Assembly: GCA_024516035.1 (NCBI GenBank)
Contig: CM044964.1
Span: forward strand, 10,259,624-10,323,623
Length of the DNA: 64,000 nt
Reading direction: 5' to 3'
Source: Bactericera cockerelli
Lineage: Eukaryota > Arthropoda > Insecta > Hemiptera > Triozidae
Of this stretch, positions 1 through 12,110 are shown in pieces. Position 1 is the stretch's first letter; every line of letters begins with the position of its first letter. Position numbers and translations under genes: made by a program. Below the pieces are notes generated by a model. That model saw only the letters and a program-made list of their open reading frames with translations, was not told where the DNA came from and did no database searches.

Positions 1-417
1 TTATTACGAACAGTGTTATAATTTACAAACTGTCATTTATTTTATTTGGCCTTATCAATTAATGAACTTTAAAGAATACTACCTGCACAAGCTTGAAATA
101 ATAGTTTATAAAACGCCGTATAAACAATTAGTTATGCAATGTGTTAACCAGATTTAACATTTTTCTCTCGTTACATCTCTCATTCTTGCTACAATAATCA
201 GTATAAACAGAAAAGTGAGAATTAGTAACCTGTTTTCCTTAACCTGAAAAGAAAAAAATGTTTTCCTTAACTTAAGAGAAAGCCGTTGGCATTAGCACCG
301 TCCTTGATCAAGTTTTGTTTTATTAATGTCAATTTCTATAGATGTATACGTCATATATACTATGTAAATAAAACTTGGTCAAATATGTTTAATAATACTT
401 CTTTCTCACTTTCCCAG

Positions 418-734
418 AGTTCATCTTCCTCCGCCGCCACGGGGTGAAGAGCATCTACTCGCCCAAACGCGATCGCAAGCGAAACCCTCCTGTCACCGAG
501 CTACGGACTACCCTCTCCAAGTGGCAGAAGATAGGCAGACTCGTCTACAACTACTTCTGGACCACCCAAGGCCCGACGACAGAGGGAACACATCCACCCC
601 TGGAGTCTCTGATTGACATCTCTCACTACTGGCCCGAGTGGAAGTTCACCCGTAGGAAGTCCGGTACGACGAAGAAACGTTTCATTCTCCACACAGGGGG
701 GTCACCTGTCATTTATTACGACGAATGGCGTTAG
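418..734 (+). CDS. Terminal exon of an unrecognised protein
   Basis: The exon follows a pyrimidine-rich acceptor (ttctttctcactttcccag) and stays open to a TAG stop at 732-734, giving roughly 105 residues. It is clearly more GC-rich than the AT-rich surroundings. There is no in-frame ATG near its beginning, so it is read as a last coding exon rather than a complete gene. The peptide is basic (SPKRDRKRNPP early, WKFTRRKSGTTKKRF late) with several aromatic residues (VYNYFW, HYWPEW) and no obvious membrane segment. I do not recognise the family. The upstream exons would lie to the left of the window or in 1-417, where I see none. Confidence 0.5.
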
Positions 735-796
735 AAGAGAACTTTTTGTACTTACCTTTTCTTGTTTTCTTCTAAATAAGGTTATAAAATTTTATC

Positions 797-995
797 TTCT
801 AGATCAGCGGTTCCCAACCTTTTTATCTTGGGGCCCAGTAATATTTTTAAAACAATTTTGCGGCCCTAATTTACTTATTTTGCACAATATTAATATTATT
901 TCTTGAGTTTCGGCCAGCATCCACGGTGCAGTAGCGAGTTGGCCGCGGCTCACAAGTGGGCCGCGGCCCACCGGTTGAGAACCGCTGTTCTAGAT
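797..995. mobile_element. hAT-type MITE with 8-bp target-site duplication
   Basis: A 183-bp element (805-987) has terminal inverted repeats: CAGCGGTTCCCAACC at the left and, reverse-complemented, CAGCGGTTCTCAACC at the right. It is flanked by the identical octamer TTCTAGAT at 797-804 and 988-995. Eight-base duplications and CAGNGGTTC-type termini are characteristic of hAT elements. No coding capacity. Confidence 0.9.
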
Positions 996-2199
996 TCTAC
1001 AAAATTCCGTCAGGAACCTATAGATTCGTCCAAGGGACTAATCTTCAGAGCCCATTAGAGTTTACATTCCCTTGTAAATAAATAAATCCAAAATTATTAC
1101 CGAGATCATCCATTGTTCCAAAAGTGTTGACCATACTAACTTCTTTGGCTACTCATTTCATAGTTTTTTTTGTTCTTCTTGAAATGTAATGCATTTAACA
1201 AGTTAACCGCTATGAGACTTCATTTGGGATCTCATCCATTGTCACCACCAGGCCAAGCCAAAAATTTTGGGTGTCTGCATCACCATGGCTTTTTGAATAG
1301 ATTTTAAATGGATTCTTTTGATTTTGGCACTGAAAAGTCTGAGATGCCAATTGGGATCTCACATCCTGGATCAATATGAAGTCTCAATACTCCAATTTAG
1401 CCATAGTCTTGAGATCCCAAATGGAGTCTCATGGCCTGGTGGTGCAGACCAAGATTTTTGGAGTGGCAGTTAACTTGTTAATGAGAATAATGAGTCATAT
1501 TAGTCATAACTTGTTCATGCGTCATATAAATAAATATGAACATGAGCTATCTCACCTAAGATAGCAACAACAAAAAATCCTTTTTAAACAAAATGAATAC
1601 CTAATAGTTATAATTAAAACACACAGAGAGCATGGAGTTGCTGAATACGTTTAAGAATTTTTATTCAATCAATTACTTCAAATAAAATAATGTGTTTTGA
1701 TCAGTACTAGATTTAAAAATTCAACATGCCTTTTTGTTCTACTCCTGAAACTTCTATTGATTTTTTTCGAGGTTACTAATCAAAGTTTGTTCAATGACAT
1801 CTTGTCTTTTCAACTTGAGTTTTCACATTCGTGTTACAAGTACCATCAGGAAGTAAAAGGTGTCATTTGTAGGTGTTGTATCTATCCCTCACTGCTGGAT
1901 ACTAAAGATTAATCATTATTTTTGCAATCATTTAGACATTTACAGATATTTCTAGTTTTTATCTCTATGGGAAAGACATTTGTAATCTGGAACTCCCTTC
2001 TGCATACATTTTGATCTTCATCGGCATCTTTTTTGACGAGTATGATCTTTCCACTCGTTGTATCGTTTTCTATTTTTATAATTTTTGAAGATGCATTCTT
2101 TTGTCCATATATAGTGTTTTTGTTGTTGTTGTTGTTGTTGTATGGTGTCAAAGTATTAAGTTTTACTGCGATTCGAGACCCACCTTCACTGAGAGGTGG
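988..2199. other. Non-coding stretch
   Basis: AT-rich sequence with no convincing exon. It contains a foldback element at 1195-1481 (listed separately) and a (TTG)n run near 2116-2140. A short minus-strand ORF at 1909-2151 begins in the trinucleotide run and looks accidental. Confidence 0.6.
1195..1481. mobile_element. Foldback MITE-like element
   Basis: The ends are a perfect 13-bp inverted repeat: TTAACAAGTTAAC at 1195-1207 and its complement at 1469-1481. Inside are further inverted-similar blocks (CACCACCAGGCC, CATTTGGGATCTCA, CCAAAAAT), but in a different order in the two arms, as if the element had been rearranged. Only a possible TA duplication is visible at the borders. Confidence 0.55.
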
Positions 2200-2400
2200 C
2201 TAATGTCGCCCGTGGAACTCTGTCACTTTCGCCCATGGCATGACAGTCTCCGGTCTGTACGGGTCTTCCTCTGAGTATCTGTCTGGGTACTTCTTCACCA
2301 GGTAGGGGTTAACGTATTTGCAGATGACGAAGCAGTAGGCTGAGTAGAGCGTGCCGAAGATGCTCCAGTGAATGTAGTTCATCGTGTCGGGGAACACCAT
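2200..2400 (-). CDS. Small single-pass membrane protein, family unknown
   Basis: An intact 66-codon ORF starts at ATG in a good context (AAAAATGG) with an in-frame TGA six bases upstream, so the start is well defined. Its base composition is much richer in GC than the flanks, which supports real coding. The protein has a short N-terminus, one hydrophobic segment (about residues 10-30) and a polar tail rich in Pro, Tyr and acidic residues (PDRYSEEDPYRPETVMPW). The size and shape resemble small accessory subunits of mitochondrial inner-membrane complexes, but I cannot assign a family. No intron is visible. Confidence 0.6.
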   Translation of the reverse strand: MVFPDTMNYIHWSIFGTLYSAYCFVICKYVNPYLVKKYPDRYSEEDPYRPETVMPWAKVTEFHGRH

Positions 2401-3957
2401 TTTTCACCGGTGGATTTACCGCTGGATGACTTTCACTAGGGTTGTGAATCTACCGGTGGATTAGTGGATGGCTTAACAAATTTAGGTTAATTTACGTAGG
2501 ATTAGATGATTACTTAAAAAGGAGAGGTATGTTGCTATTGGTGATTAAAAAAATTGTGTTTATCTTGGAGGTGCAAGTTGATTATTAGGCACTTTCCGTT
2601 AAGCGTTTCACAAATCACGGGTTTGAGAGACTCTACTTGAGGAGTAAAATTTTTTTTTTTTTGGGTTCTTAGGTCAAATAATGTTACAAAAAATAGTTAA
2701 CTAGTGTTGGTTTTTTTCTCTATTTCCAAAAATGGAGGTTAGTCGTACATTAGATATAGCATGAAAAGTTATTTTAATGTTATTAGGCTATTTTTCTTTG
2801 TGACAAAATAGATTTTATCTTATTTCATTTTATGAAATAGTCTCGTTTCTCTAGTCCAAACTTCGGGGAAACTATTCCCACTGTCTTGTGACACCCTTCT
2901 GACTGAACTGGAACTACTAAACTTCTTTCTTGAACAGTGTAAACATTCAAGCCATTTAGATTCGTAAGTAGATAAGAAAAAACATTGGGCGCAAATTCTA
3001 TGGACAAAATTGTCCTTACATAACTGAATAATTTGGAGATTTCAACTCAGGTTGATTTTCTCACATTATATTTTGAAAATTATTTTAGATAATATCTAGT
3101 TGATAATCTCCCAGAAATTAAAAAAAACATAGAGAAATAACAAGTTAGTATTGATTGTGTTGTGAATGAAGTATGCATTCCTTTAGCGATTTATTATTTT
3201 TCAAAATTTCAAATCTTATTTTCCAAAGGAAAATCTTTTTCAATGATGTCAAGTATCCATTTATGATTAATCAATCATCCATTGGCATTTCTGAATCATT
3301 TGTTAAATGTCAGAATAGTCTCTTTTCTTCAAGATGGCTGTACATTATTCTCAGTTCATTTTCATTTCCCTGAAAAATAATAAAAAATATAGTTTTAACA
3401 TTTGCTTTCAACTTTTTTATCAACAATTTTCCGAGGTTACTCATGAATTATATCGTACATGTTGAGTGCAGATGCAATTTCCCTAGGCACTTGTGCGCTT
3501 TCAATTTCAATATGACGCAAGGCAAGAGTAACTTTAGGCATACGCTATTGCATGCCTCTTTTGAGTTGCAAGAACATGTTTTTCGAGAGGCATACGTGAA
3601 ATGATGACCCTATTTGCGAGTTGAAAGGAAAGTGTAAAGGTAAAGCGCACATATGCGGACATAGCTTAAGAGATGCAATATTATAGTTCCCAGATTTTCA
3701 ACCTTGGTTCAACGAGGGGTTGTTTTTTGTGGGTTCGCCAAATCCCATTCTCCCGATCTCATAGTTGGTAAGGCCTTTCTCGATAGCTGGGACTTGGGGG
3801 TGTAGATACATATCACTATGTGTTTATACTCCGTGGTCCTTGTTCTTGGGTTCGGTTTTGTATTCTATTTGCGTATAGGGTTCATTGTTTCCTTGGAAAT
3901 TTTTTCCCCTTGTAAAAAAAAACTTAAGAGATGAAAGTTCTTGCAGAGTCAACTTAC
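2401..3957. other. Non-coding stretch
   Basis: AT-rich sequence with long A and T runs and no exon I can support. It lies between two minus-strand coding pieces whose relationship is unknown, so it could be intronic or intergenic. Confidence 0.5.
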
Positions 3958-4122
3958 CTATCAAACCGCTCCTGGTTGGAGTCAGGTCTTCCCTCTCTCT
4001 CCCTCATCAACTTCTTCTCCAGACCCAGCTTCTGTTTCGACCGCTTCAGAGTGGTGGAGGTCTTCACGGTGGTGGGCTCTGCCTCGTCGTAGAATTCGGT
4101 GGTGGATGTGGTCCTTTGTTTC
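3958..4122 (-). CDS. Internal exon of an unrecognised protein
   Basis: On the minus strand a 165-bp GC-rich open segment sits between a good acceptor (cgtcttctccttaacag, just above 4122) and a consensus donor (GTAAGT, complement of 3952-3957). It is open in one frame and encodes about 54 residues, including EFYDEAEPTTVK, a Ser/Thr/Lys-rich stretch and KQKLGLEKKLMREREGRPDS. The composition is hydrophilic and charged, like a disordered cytoplasmic or nuclear segment. The exon starts in phase 1 and ends in phase 2. No partner exon is identified, partly because the 4244-4343 gap lies immediately upstream in transcript terms. Confidence 0.5.
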
Positions 4123-4243
4123 CTGTTAAGGAGAAGACGCGAAACATGCAGAATATTTCAAAGTAAGTGATTCTACTCGCATTGAAAAAGATGTTTTATA
4201 TGATTCAATTTGCGAAAGAAGGTGTAGCAAAATTCAAAATTAA

Positions 4244-4343
4244 NNNNNNNNNNNNNNNNNNNNNNNNNNNNNNNNNNNNNNNNNNNNNNNNNNNNNNNNN
4301 NNNNNNNNNNNNNNNNNNNNNNNNNNNNNNNNNNNNNNNNNNN
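4244..4343. other. Assembly gap (100 N)
   Basis: Exactly 100 N, the conventional filler for a gap of unknown size. Confidence 0.99.
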
Positions 4344-5470
4344 ATATAGAAAATCCTACACTTTCCTTTAGATCATTTTTTTTTAAATGTGAATCATGTT
4401 TTATTTTATACATACAAATGAAATGTTTTTTAAAAGAAAAATAGTCAAACTCTCTTTGCATACTTTTACTCTGGGGCATGGTAGGTTTTCACCCAGCATT
4501 TTGCAGAGTACCTACATTTTCATGGAAAATATCCATGAAGTCAACATTATGTATTCTTATCAAGTTGCCACATTTTCCATTCTTCAACCATTAAAAATTC
4601 TGGCAAATTTTTTCAACAGAGAGAAAAGGTAGACTTGTCTATAATGATGTCTAAACTTCTACTTGATGGATTATAGACATTATAGTTGATGAATTGTTTT
4701 CAATGTTTAATCCATTAATTTAGGTAACCTAAGAACTATACACATCGACACATAAACATCATAAACTCTCAATTCAATGCTAAAATATGTTTACATTTGA
4801 ATGATTATAAGTTATCTTGCAAATTCCCTTATCAGTCCTTATCAAAAGATCAAGTCAAAAATGCTAAGCAAATCTTACCTTTACTATGGAAAGTAAATCG
4901 ACTGGAAAGAAAGGAAAATTTGGAACAAACTACGGAATTATTAATAAGCTGAGCTGAGAAAAAATGCACAATCTGCAAAATAATCAAGTAAACCACCAAA
5001 TCTAAATTAATTTTTTATTCAAATCAAATTTCAATTTTCTACACGTAGGCAGAAGCGCGGTAGGCATGAAATTTAAATTTTTAAAAAGGATCTTGTATTT
5101 GCTAACTTCTCTACTTGATTTGTCGTGCCGCAATCACAGATTTTTCTCTCGAAGAAATCTGTGAATGTCGCTCAAAGCGCCCTCTATTGGAAAACTGTCT
5201 AAAGAAAAATTAGTAAACAAAACAAATCAAAAGAAAACACCGAAATCCTGTTTCCTGATTTTCCAGAAATCCTGGACTTTTTCTATACTCTATAGAAATA
5301 AACAACGAATTGTAGCAACGAATTTGAAAAATCAACAGGGTTCAACAAAAGACCATAAACGTTATTTTTGAAAAAATCCCACGAATCATTTATTTTTTAT
5401 TCTCAAGAAATTATCCCTTGACCCTTTTTCTCTTTCTATAGCATCAAATTTATATATTTTCTTTTTCGCC
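4344..5470. other. Non-coding stretch
   Basis: AT-rich sequence between the scaffold gap and the first satellite array. No exon, repeat or RNA gene is supportable. Confidence 0.5.
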
Positions 5471-5559
5471 TCTTCAATTGATTTTCAATGTATCGATACG
5501 ATAACTCCTGATGCCTCTTAATCCCATTTTGGAGATCGCGCATGGGACTTGGTGTTTTT

Positions 5560-8500
5560 TTTTTGTTGCAATAAATTCATTTCTAATAATCCATGAAAAA
5601 CTATTTGTACAATCATTTTTGTAATTTTTACAAAGTCGCGGGCGCCCTAAAATTTTCTTGATTCCAGTTGCAAATATTATTCGACATATTTTAAGCGAAA
5701 AAAAACTGAATAAAAGCTGGCGGTAGACAGTCATTAGCAATATTTAAAGAACCAAGGTCTGTCGTATACTTGCCTGTAATCCATGAAAAATTCCTTGTAC
5801 AATCATTTTTGTATTTTTTACAAAGTCGCGGGCGCCCTCAAATTTTCTCGATTCTAGTTACAAATATTGCTAGACATATTTTAAGCGAAAAAAAATTGAA
5901 TAAAAGCTGGCGGTAGACAGTCATATCCACTAATGATGGAACCAAGGTCTGTCGTATACTTGCCTGTAATCCATGAAAAATTCCTTGTACAATCATTTTT
6001 GTATTTTTTACAAAGTCGCGGGCGCCCTCAAATTTTCCCGATTCTAGTTGAAAATATTATTAGACATATTTTAAAAGAAAAAAAATTGAATAAAAGCTGG
6101 CGGTAGACAGTCATATCCACAAATGATGGAACCAAGGTCTGTCGTATACTTGCCTGTAATCCATGAAAAATTCCTTGTACAATCATTTTTGTATTTTTTA
6201 CAAAGTCGCGGGCGCCCTCAAATTTTCTCGATTCTAGTTGCAAATATTATTAGACATATTTTAAGCGAAAAAAAATTGAATAAAAGCTGGCGGTAGACAG
6301 TCATATCCACTATTGATGGAACCAGGGTCTGTCGTATACTTGCCTGTAATCCATGAAAAATTCCTTGTACAATCATTTTTGTATTTTTTACAAAGTCGCG
6401 GGCGCCCTCAAATTTTCTTGATTCTAGTTGCAAATATTATAAGACATATTTTAAGCGAAAAAAAATTAAATAAAAGCTGGCGGTAGACAGTCATATACAC
6501 TATTGATGGAACCAAGGTCTGTCGTATACTTGCCTGTAATCCATGAAAAATTCCTTGTACAATCATTTTTGTATTTTTTACAAAGTCGCGGGCGCCCTCA
6601 AATTTTCTTGATTCTAGTTGCAAATATTATAAGACATATTTTAAGCGAAAAAAAATTAAAAAAAGCTGGCGGTAGACAGTCATATACACTATTGATGGAA
6701 CCAAGGTCTGTCGTATACTTGCCTGTAATCCATGAAAAATTCCTTGTACAATCATTTTTGTATTTTTTACAAAGTCGCGGGCGCCCTCAAATTTTCTTGA
6801 TTCTAGTTGCAAATATTATAAGACATATTTTAAGCGAAAAAAAAATGAAAAAAAGCTGGCGGTAGACAGTCATATCCACTATTGATGGAACCAGGGTCTG
6901 TCGTATACTTGCCTGTAATCCATGAAAAATTCCTTGTACAATCATTTTTTGTATTATTTACAAAGTCGCGGGCGCCCTCAAATTTTATCGATTCTAGTTA
7001 AAATATTATTAGACATATTTTAAAAGAAAAAAAATTGAATAAAAGCTGGCGGTAGACAGTCATATCCACTATTGATGGAACCAGGGTCTGTCGTATACTT
7101 GCCTGTAATCCATGAAAAATTCCTTGTACAATCATTTTTGTATTTTTTACAAAGTCGCGGGCGCCCTCAAATTTTCTCGATTCTAGTTGCAAATATTATA
7201 AGACATATTTTAAGCGAAAAAAAATTGAATAAAAGCTGGCGGTAGACAGTCATATCCACTATTGATGGAACCAAGGTCTGTCGTATACTTGCCTGTAATC
7301 CATGAAAAATTCCTTGTACATTCATTTTTGTAATTTTTACAAAGTCGCGGGCGCCCTCAAATTTTCTCGATTCTAGTTGCAAATATTATTAGACATATTT
7401 TAAGCGAAAAAAAATTGAATAAAAGCTGGCGGTAGACAGTCATATCCACTATTGATGGAACCAGGGTCTGTCGTATACTTGCCTGTAATCCATGAAAAAT
7501 TCCTTGTACAATCATTTTTGTATTTTTTACAAAGTCGCGGGCGCCCTCAAATTTTCTTGATTCTAGTTGCAAATATTATAAGACATATTTTAAGCGAAAA
7601 AAAAATTGAAAAAAAGCTGGCGGTAGACAGTCATATCCACTAATGATGGAACCAAGGTCTGTCGTATACTTGCCTGTAATCCATGAAAAATTCCTTGTAC
7701 AATCATTTTTGTATTTTTTACAAAGTCGCGGGCGCCCTCAAATTTTCTTGATTCTAGTTGCAAATATTATTAGACATATTTTAAGCGAAAAAAAATTGAA
7801 TAAAAGCTGGCGGTAGACAGTCATATCCACTATTGATGGAACCAGGGTCTGTCGTATACTTGCCTGTAATCCATGAAAAATTCCTTGTACAATCATTTTT
7901 GTATTTTTTACAAAGTCGCGGGCGCCCTCAAATTTTCTTGATTCTAGTTGCAAATATTATAAGACATATTTTAAGCGAAAAAAAATTAAATAAAAGCTGG
8001 CGGTAGACAGTCATATACACTATGATGGAACCAAGGTCTGTCGTATACTTGCCTGTAATCCATGAAAAATTCCTTGTACAATCATTTTTGTATTTTTTAC
8101 AAAGTCGCGGGCGCCCTCAAATTTTCTTCATTCTAGTTGCAAATATTATAAGACATATTTAAGCGAAAAAAAATTGAATAAAAGCTGGCGGTAGACAGTC
8201 ATATCCACTAATGATGGAACCAAGGTCTGTCGTATACTTGCCTGTAATCCATGAAAAATTCCTTGTACAATCATTTTTGTATTTTTTACAAAGTCGCGGG
8301 CGCCCTCAAATTTTCCCGATTCTAGTTGAAAATATTATTAGACATATTTTAAAAGAAAAAAAATTGAATAAAAGCTGGCGGTAGACAGTCATATCCACAA
8401 ATGATGGAACCAAGGTCTGTCGTATACTTGCCTGTAATCCATGAAAAATTCCTTGTACAATCATTTTTGTATTTTTTACAAAGTCGCGGGCGCCCTCAAA

Positions 8501-10390
8501 TTTTCTCGATTCTAGTTGCAAATATTATTAGACATATTTTAAGCGAAAAAAAATTGAAAAAAAAGCTGGCGGTAGACAGTCATATCCACTATTGATGGAA
8601 CCAGGGTCTGTCGTATACTTGCCTGTAATCCATGAAAAATTCCTTGTACAATCATTTTTGTATTTTTTACAAAGTCGCGGGCGCCCTCAAATTTTCTTGA
8701 TTCTAGTTGCAAATATTATAAGACATATTTTAAGCGAAAAAAAATTAAATAAAAGCTGGCGGTAGACAGTCATATACACTATTGATGGAACCAAGGTCTG
8801 TCGTATACTTGCCTGTAATCCATGAAAAATTCCTTGTACAATCATTTTTGTATTTTTTTACAAAGTCGCGGGCGCCCTCAAATTTTCTCGATTCTAGTTG
8901 CAAATATTATAAGACATATTTTAAGCGAAAAAAAATTGAATAAAAGCTGGCGGTAGACAGTCATATCCACTATTGATGGAACCAAGGTCTGTCGTATACT
9001 TGCCTGTAATCCATGAAAAATTCCTTGTACATTCATTTTTGTAATTTTTACAAAGTCGCGGGCGCCCTCAAATTTTCTCGATTCTAGTTGCAAATATTAT
9101 TAGACATATTTTAAGAGAAAAAAAATTGAATAAAAGCTGGCGGTAGACAGTCATATACACTATTGATGGAACCAAGGTCTCTCGTATACTTGCCTGTAAT
9201 CCATGAAAAATTCCTTGTACAATCATTTTTGTATTTTTTACAAAGTCGCGGGCGCCCTCAAATTTTCTCGATTCTAGTTGCAAATATTATTAGACATATT
9301 TTAAGCGAAAAAAAATTGAATAAAAGCTGGCGGTAGACAGTCATATCCACTATTGATGGAACCAGGGTCTGTCGTATACTTGCCTGTAATCCATGAAAAA
9401 TTCCTTGTACAATCATTTTTGTATTTTTTACAAAGTCGCGGGCGCCCTCAAATTTTCTTGATTCTAGTTGCAAATATTATAAGACATATTTTAAGCGAAA
9501 AAAAATTAAATAAAAGCTGGCGGTAGACAGTCATATACACTATTGATGGAACCAAGGTCTGTCGTATACTTGCCTGTAATCCATGAAAAATTCCTTGTAC
9601 AATCATTTTTGTATTTTTTACAAAGTCGCGGGCGCCCTCAAATTTTCTTGATTCTAGTTGCAAATATTATAAGACATATTTTAAGCGAAAAAAAAATGAA
9701 AAAAAGCTGGCGGTAGCAGTCATATCCACTATTGATGGAACCAGGGTCTGTCGTATACTTGCCTGTAATCCATGAAAAATTCCTTGTACAATCATTTTTG
9801 TATTTTTTACAAAGTCGCGGGCGCCCTCAAATTTTATCGATTCTAGTTGAAAATATTATTAGACATATTTTAAAAGAAAAAAAAATTGAATAAAAGCTGG
9901 CGGTAGACAGTCATATCCACTATTGATGGAACCAGGGTCTGTCGTATACTTGCCTGTAATCCATGAAAAATTCCTTGTACAATCATTTTTGTATTTTTTA
10001 CAAAGTCGCGGGCGCCCTCAAATTTTCTCGATTCTAGTTGCAAATATTATAAGACATATTTTAAGCGAAAAAAAATTGAATAAAAGCTGGCGGTAGACAG
10101 TCATATCCACTAATGATGGAACCAAGGTCTGTCGTATACTTGCCTGTAATCCATGAAAAATTCCTTGTACAATCATTTTTGAATTCTTTACAAAGTCGCG
10201 GGCGCCCTAAAACTTTCTTGATTCTAGTTGCAAATATTATTGTGCATATTATAAGGCAAAGAAACTTGAATAAAAGCTGGCGGCAGACAGTCATAACCAA
10301 TATTTAAAGAACCAAGGTCTGTGGTATACTTGCCTGTAATCCATGAAAAATTCTTTGTTCAATCATTTTTGTAATATTTTATATATTTTT
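5560..10390 (-). repeat. 190-bp satellite array, left arm (inverted)
   Basis: About 25 head-to-tail monomers of ~190 bp. Each contains the blocks TTTACAAAGTCGCGGGCGCC, AAAAGCTGGCGGTAGACAGT and GTATACTTGCCTGTAATCC. Internal monomers are nearly identical. The monomers at both edges (5560-5760 and 10190-10390) are diverged and share a variant (AATATTTAAAGAACCAAGG) instead of the internal version (CTATTGATGGAACC). The same monomer appears in opposite orientation at 12110-16690. The ~71-codon ORFs in each monomer are by-products: the period is not a multiple of three, so each ORF simply runs into the next monomer in another frame. Confidence 0.97.
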
Positions 10391-11911
10391 TTTTATTGTA
10401 GTTACAAATTTTATTGACCGTTGGTATTTAAAGAAAATACTAATAAATGTTCGTCATCTACGGGTTGCCCTCTTATTTTTGGCTTCAAAAAGTAGTAGTT
10501 CTGTGAACTGAAAACCTCACACAGATATATATTTCCAATCAAACATGAGAAAATAGAGACCTCTCATTCAAAACCACACTCAATAGGTTAGATTAAATAC
10601 TAAACCGGCCATTTTTTGGCCCTCTTTCGAAATTCTACCACAGTGTTTCCCCCTTAGTTTTCATGACCACAAAATTTCACTATACAGGGTGCCCCGGTTA
10701 GAGATGCATATATTTTGAAGATAGGTTCAGCCCACCGTGGACTATCATATAAGATCAACTTGCAGTGGGGCATTTTGCTTCGTTAAAGAGTTATGGCCAA
10801 ATCCCTGTTTTTCCCACAGGTCTAGAGGTCACTTGGATCGATGCACGTTATTACAGAAATGATAGCCAGTAGGTAAGTTTTGCTTCATGTATGGATAGTC
10901 ATGCATATTTCCCTTCAAATGCAGTTAGTTGCATCAAAAAATATTGAAACACCAGAGAGATATTTAATAATAAGTTAAAAAAAAATTCTCCGAAAATTCC
11001 ATTTTTCCCTCTTTTCCCTTTCGTTAATTGAGAGTACTTCTACAATTGCAATTCTGCGTTCCACTAGTTAAAATACCCTCTGCTATGTTGTTTCAATAAA
11101 TTCTAAGGTCTTTCGGACAGGTGAAGGAACAAATGAGATACGCTTTATTAAACGGCACCAGAAGGAGAGAAACATATCTTTTTTTTTTCTTTAACGTCGC
11201 TTTCAACTGCATGGTCATATCACGACGGGGGTGCCACCCTTCAATCGCAGGAAACTCACAAACCCGCTACCCACATTAACCTCACCCAGCCTGGGTTGGG
11301 CCGGAATGCCAGCATCACGAAGTCTTCACTTCGCTGGACGTTGCTTAACTTCGGTGATCCAACGAGAACCGGTGCATTCAACGCGCCATCGCCGCTGGCT
11401 AAACACATCTTTTAAATTTTGAATCTGGGCGCTATTGCATTTTGAAGAACACTCGATGTCTGAAGCGGTCTGTGTGACCATTATTGTGTCAACTGCATGT
11501 TATAAATTAATTTTTTTTAAACAAATAGTTCTACTTACTAATTATATCACTCAAATCAAATAGATAAATTAACAAGGCCATCGATTTTTTCGGTGGAAGA
11601 GAAAGCCACAAGCTTTCACTTCGACCCTTGGTTCGCTACATATTCCTTTGTGATCTTTTCATTTCATTTCCTGTGTTGGAGAAGCAGAATGTAGTATGTA
11701 GTTTACCAATAAAGTATTATTAATTGTAACCTGAAGGCTGGATGTTCGAGTGTTACCCAAGGTGAATTTTCAGCACTTTTTTGTTATGTTTTAGATAATA
11801 TCAAACACCTCGGCCGAGGTGTGAAGAACGCCTATACAAAGAAAGAGACAGCCCGGCAGAGTGTAAGGTTACGGAAAACATAGTTCCCATGCATTTCATG
11901 TACTTTCAGCC
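10391..11911. other. Spacer between inverted satellite arrays
   Basis: About 1.5 kb of mostly unique AT-rich sequence. It holds a 5S-derived SINE (11192-11405) and a segment near 10685 beginning ACAGGGTGCCCCGG that resembles a transposon terminus. No gene is visible. Confidence 0.6.
11192..11405 (-). mobile_element. 5S rRNA-derived SINE (SINE3-like)
   Basis: Read on the minus strand, the element begins with a 5S rRNA-like head (CACCGGTTCTCG, then CGAAGTTAAGCAACGTCC). It continues into a central domain (GGTGAGGTTAATGTGGGTAG) and ends with GACCATGCAGTTGAAAGCG, CGTTAA and an A-rich tail. The 5S head would supply an internal Pol III promoter. The central domain is shared with the tRNA-headed SINEs at 27305 and 61077. 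Confidence 0.85.
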
Positions 11912-12110
11912 AGCGAAAAGTGCAACATGAATTTCAAAAATCGCGATTTTTATTGCAGAAATGGGCTCTACGTTGAAAAATAAGTTGATTGTACAAGGAA
12001 TTTTTCATGGATTACAGGCAAGTATACGACAGACCCTGGTTCCATCGAGCGAAAAGTGCAACATGAATTTCAAAAATCGCGATTTTTATTGCAGAAATGG
12101 GCTCTACGTT
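11912..12110 (+). repeat. 136-bp chimeric tandem repeat at satellite border
   Basis: Two copies starting at 11912 and 12048 join ~80 bp of non-satellite sequence (including the 16-bp palindrome AAAAATCGCGATTTTT) to ~55 bp of satellite (GATTGTACAAGGAATTTTTC through CCTGGTTCCATC). The second copy runs directly into the full 190-bp array. Confidence 0.85.

Noticed and set aside
1376..1564. 62-codon ORF
   Set aside because: Lies mostly within the foldback element at 1195-1481 and has no coding signal.
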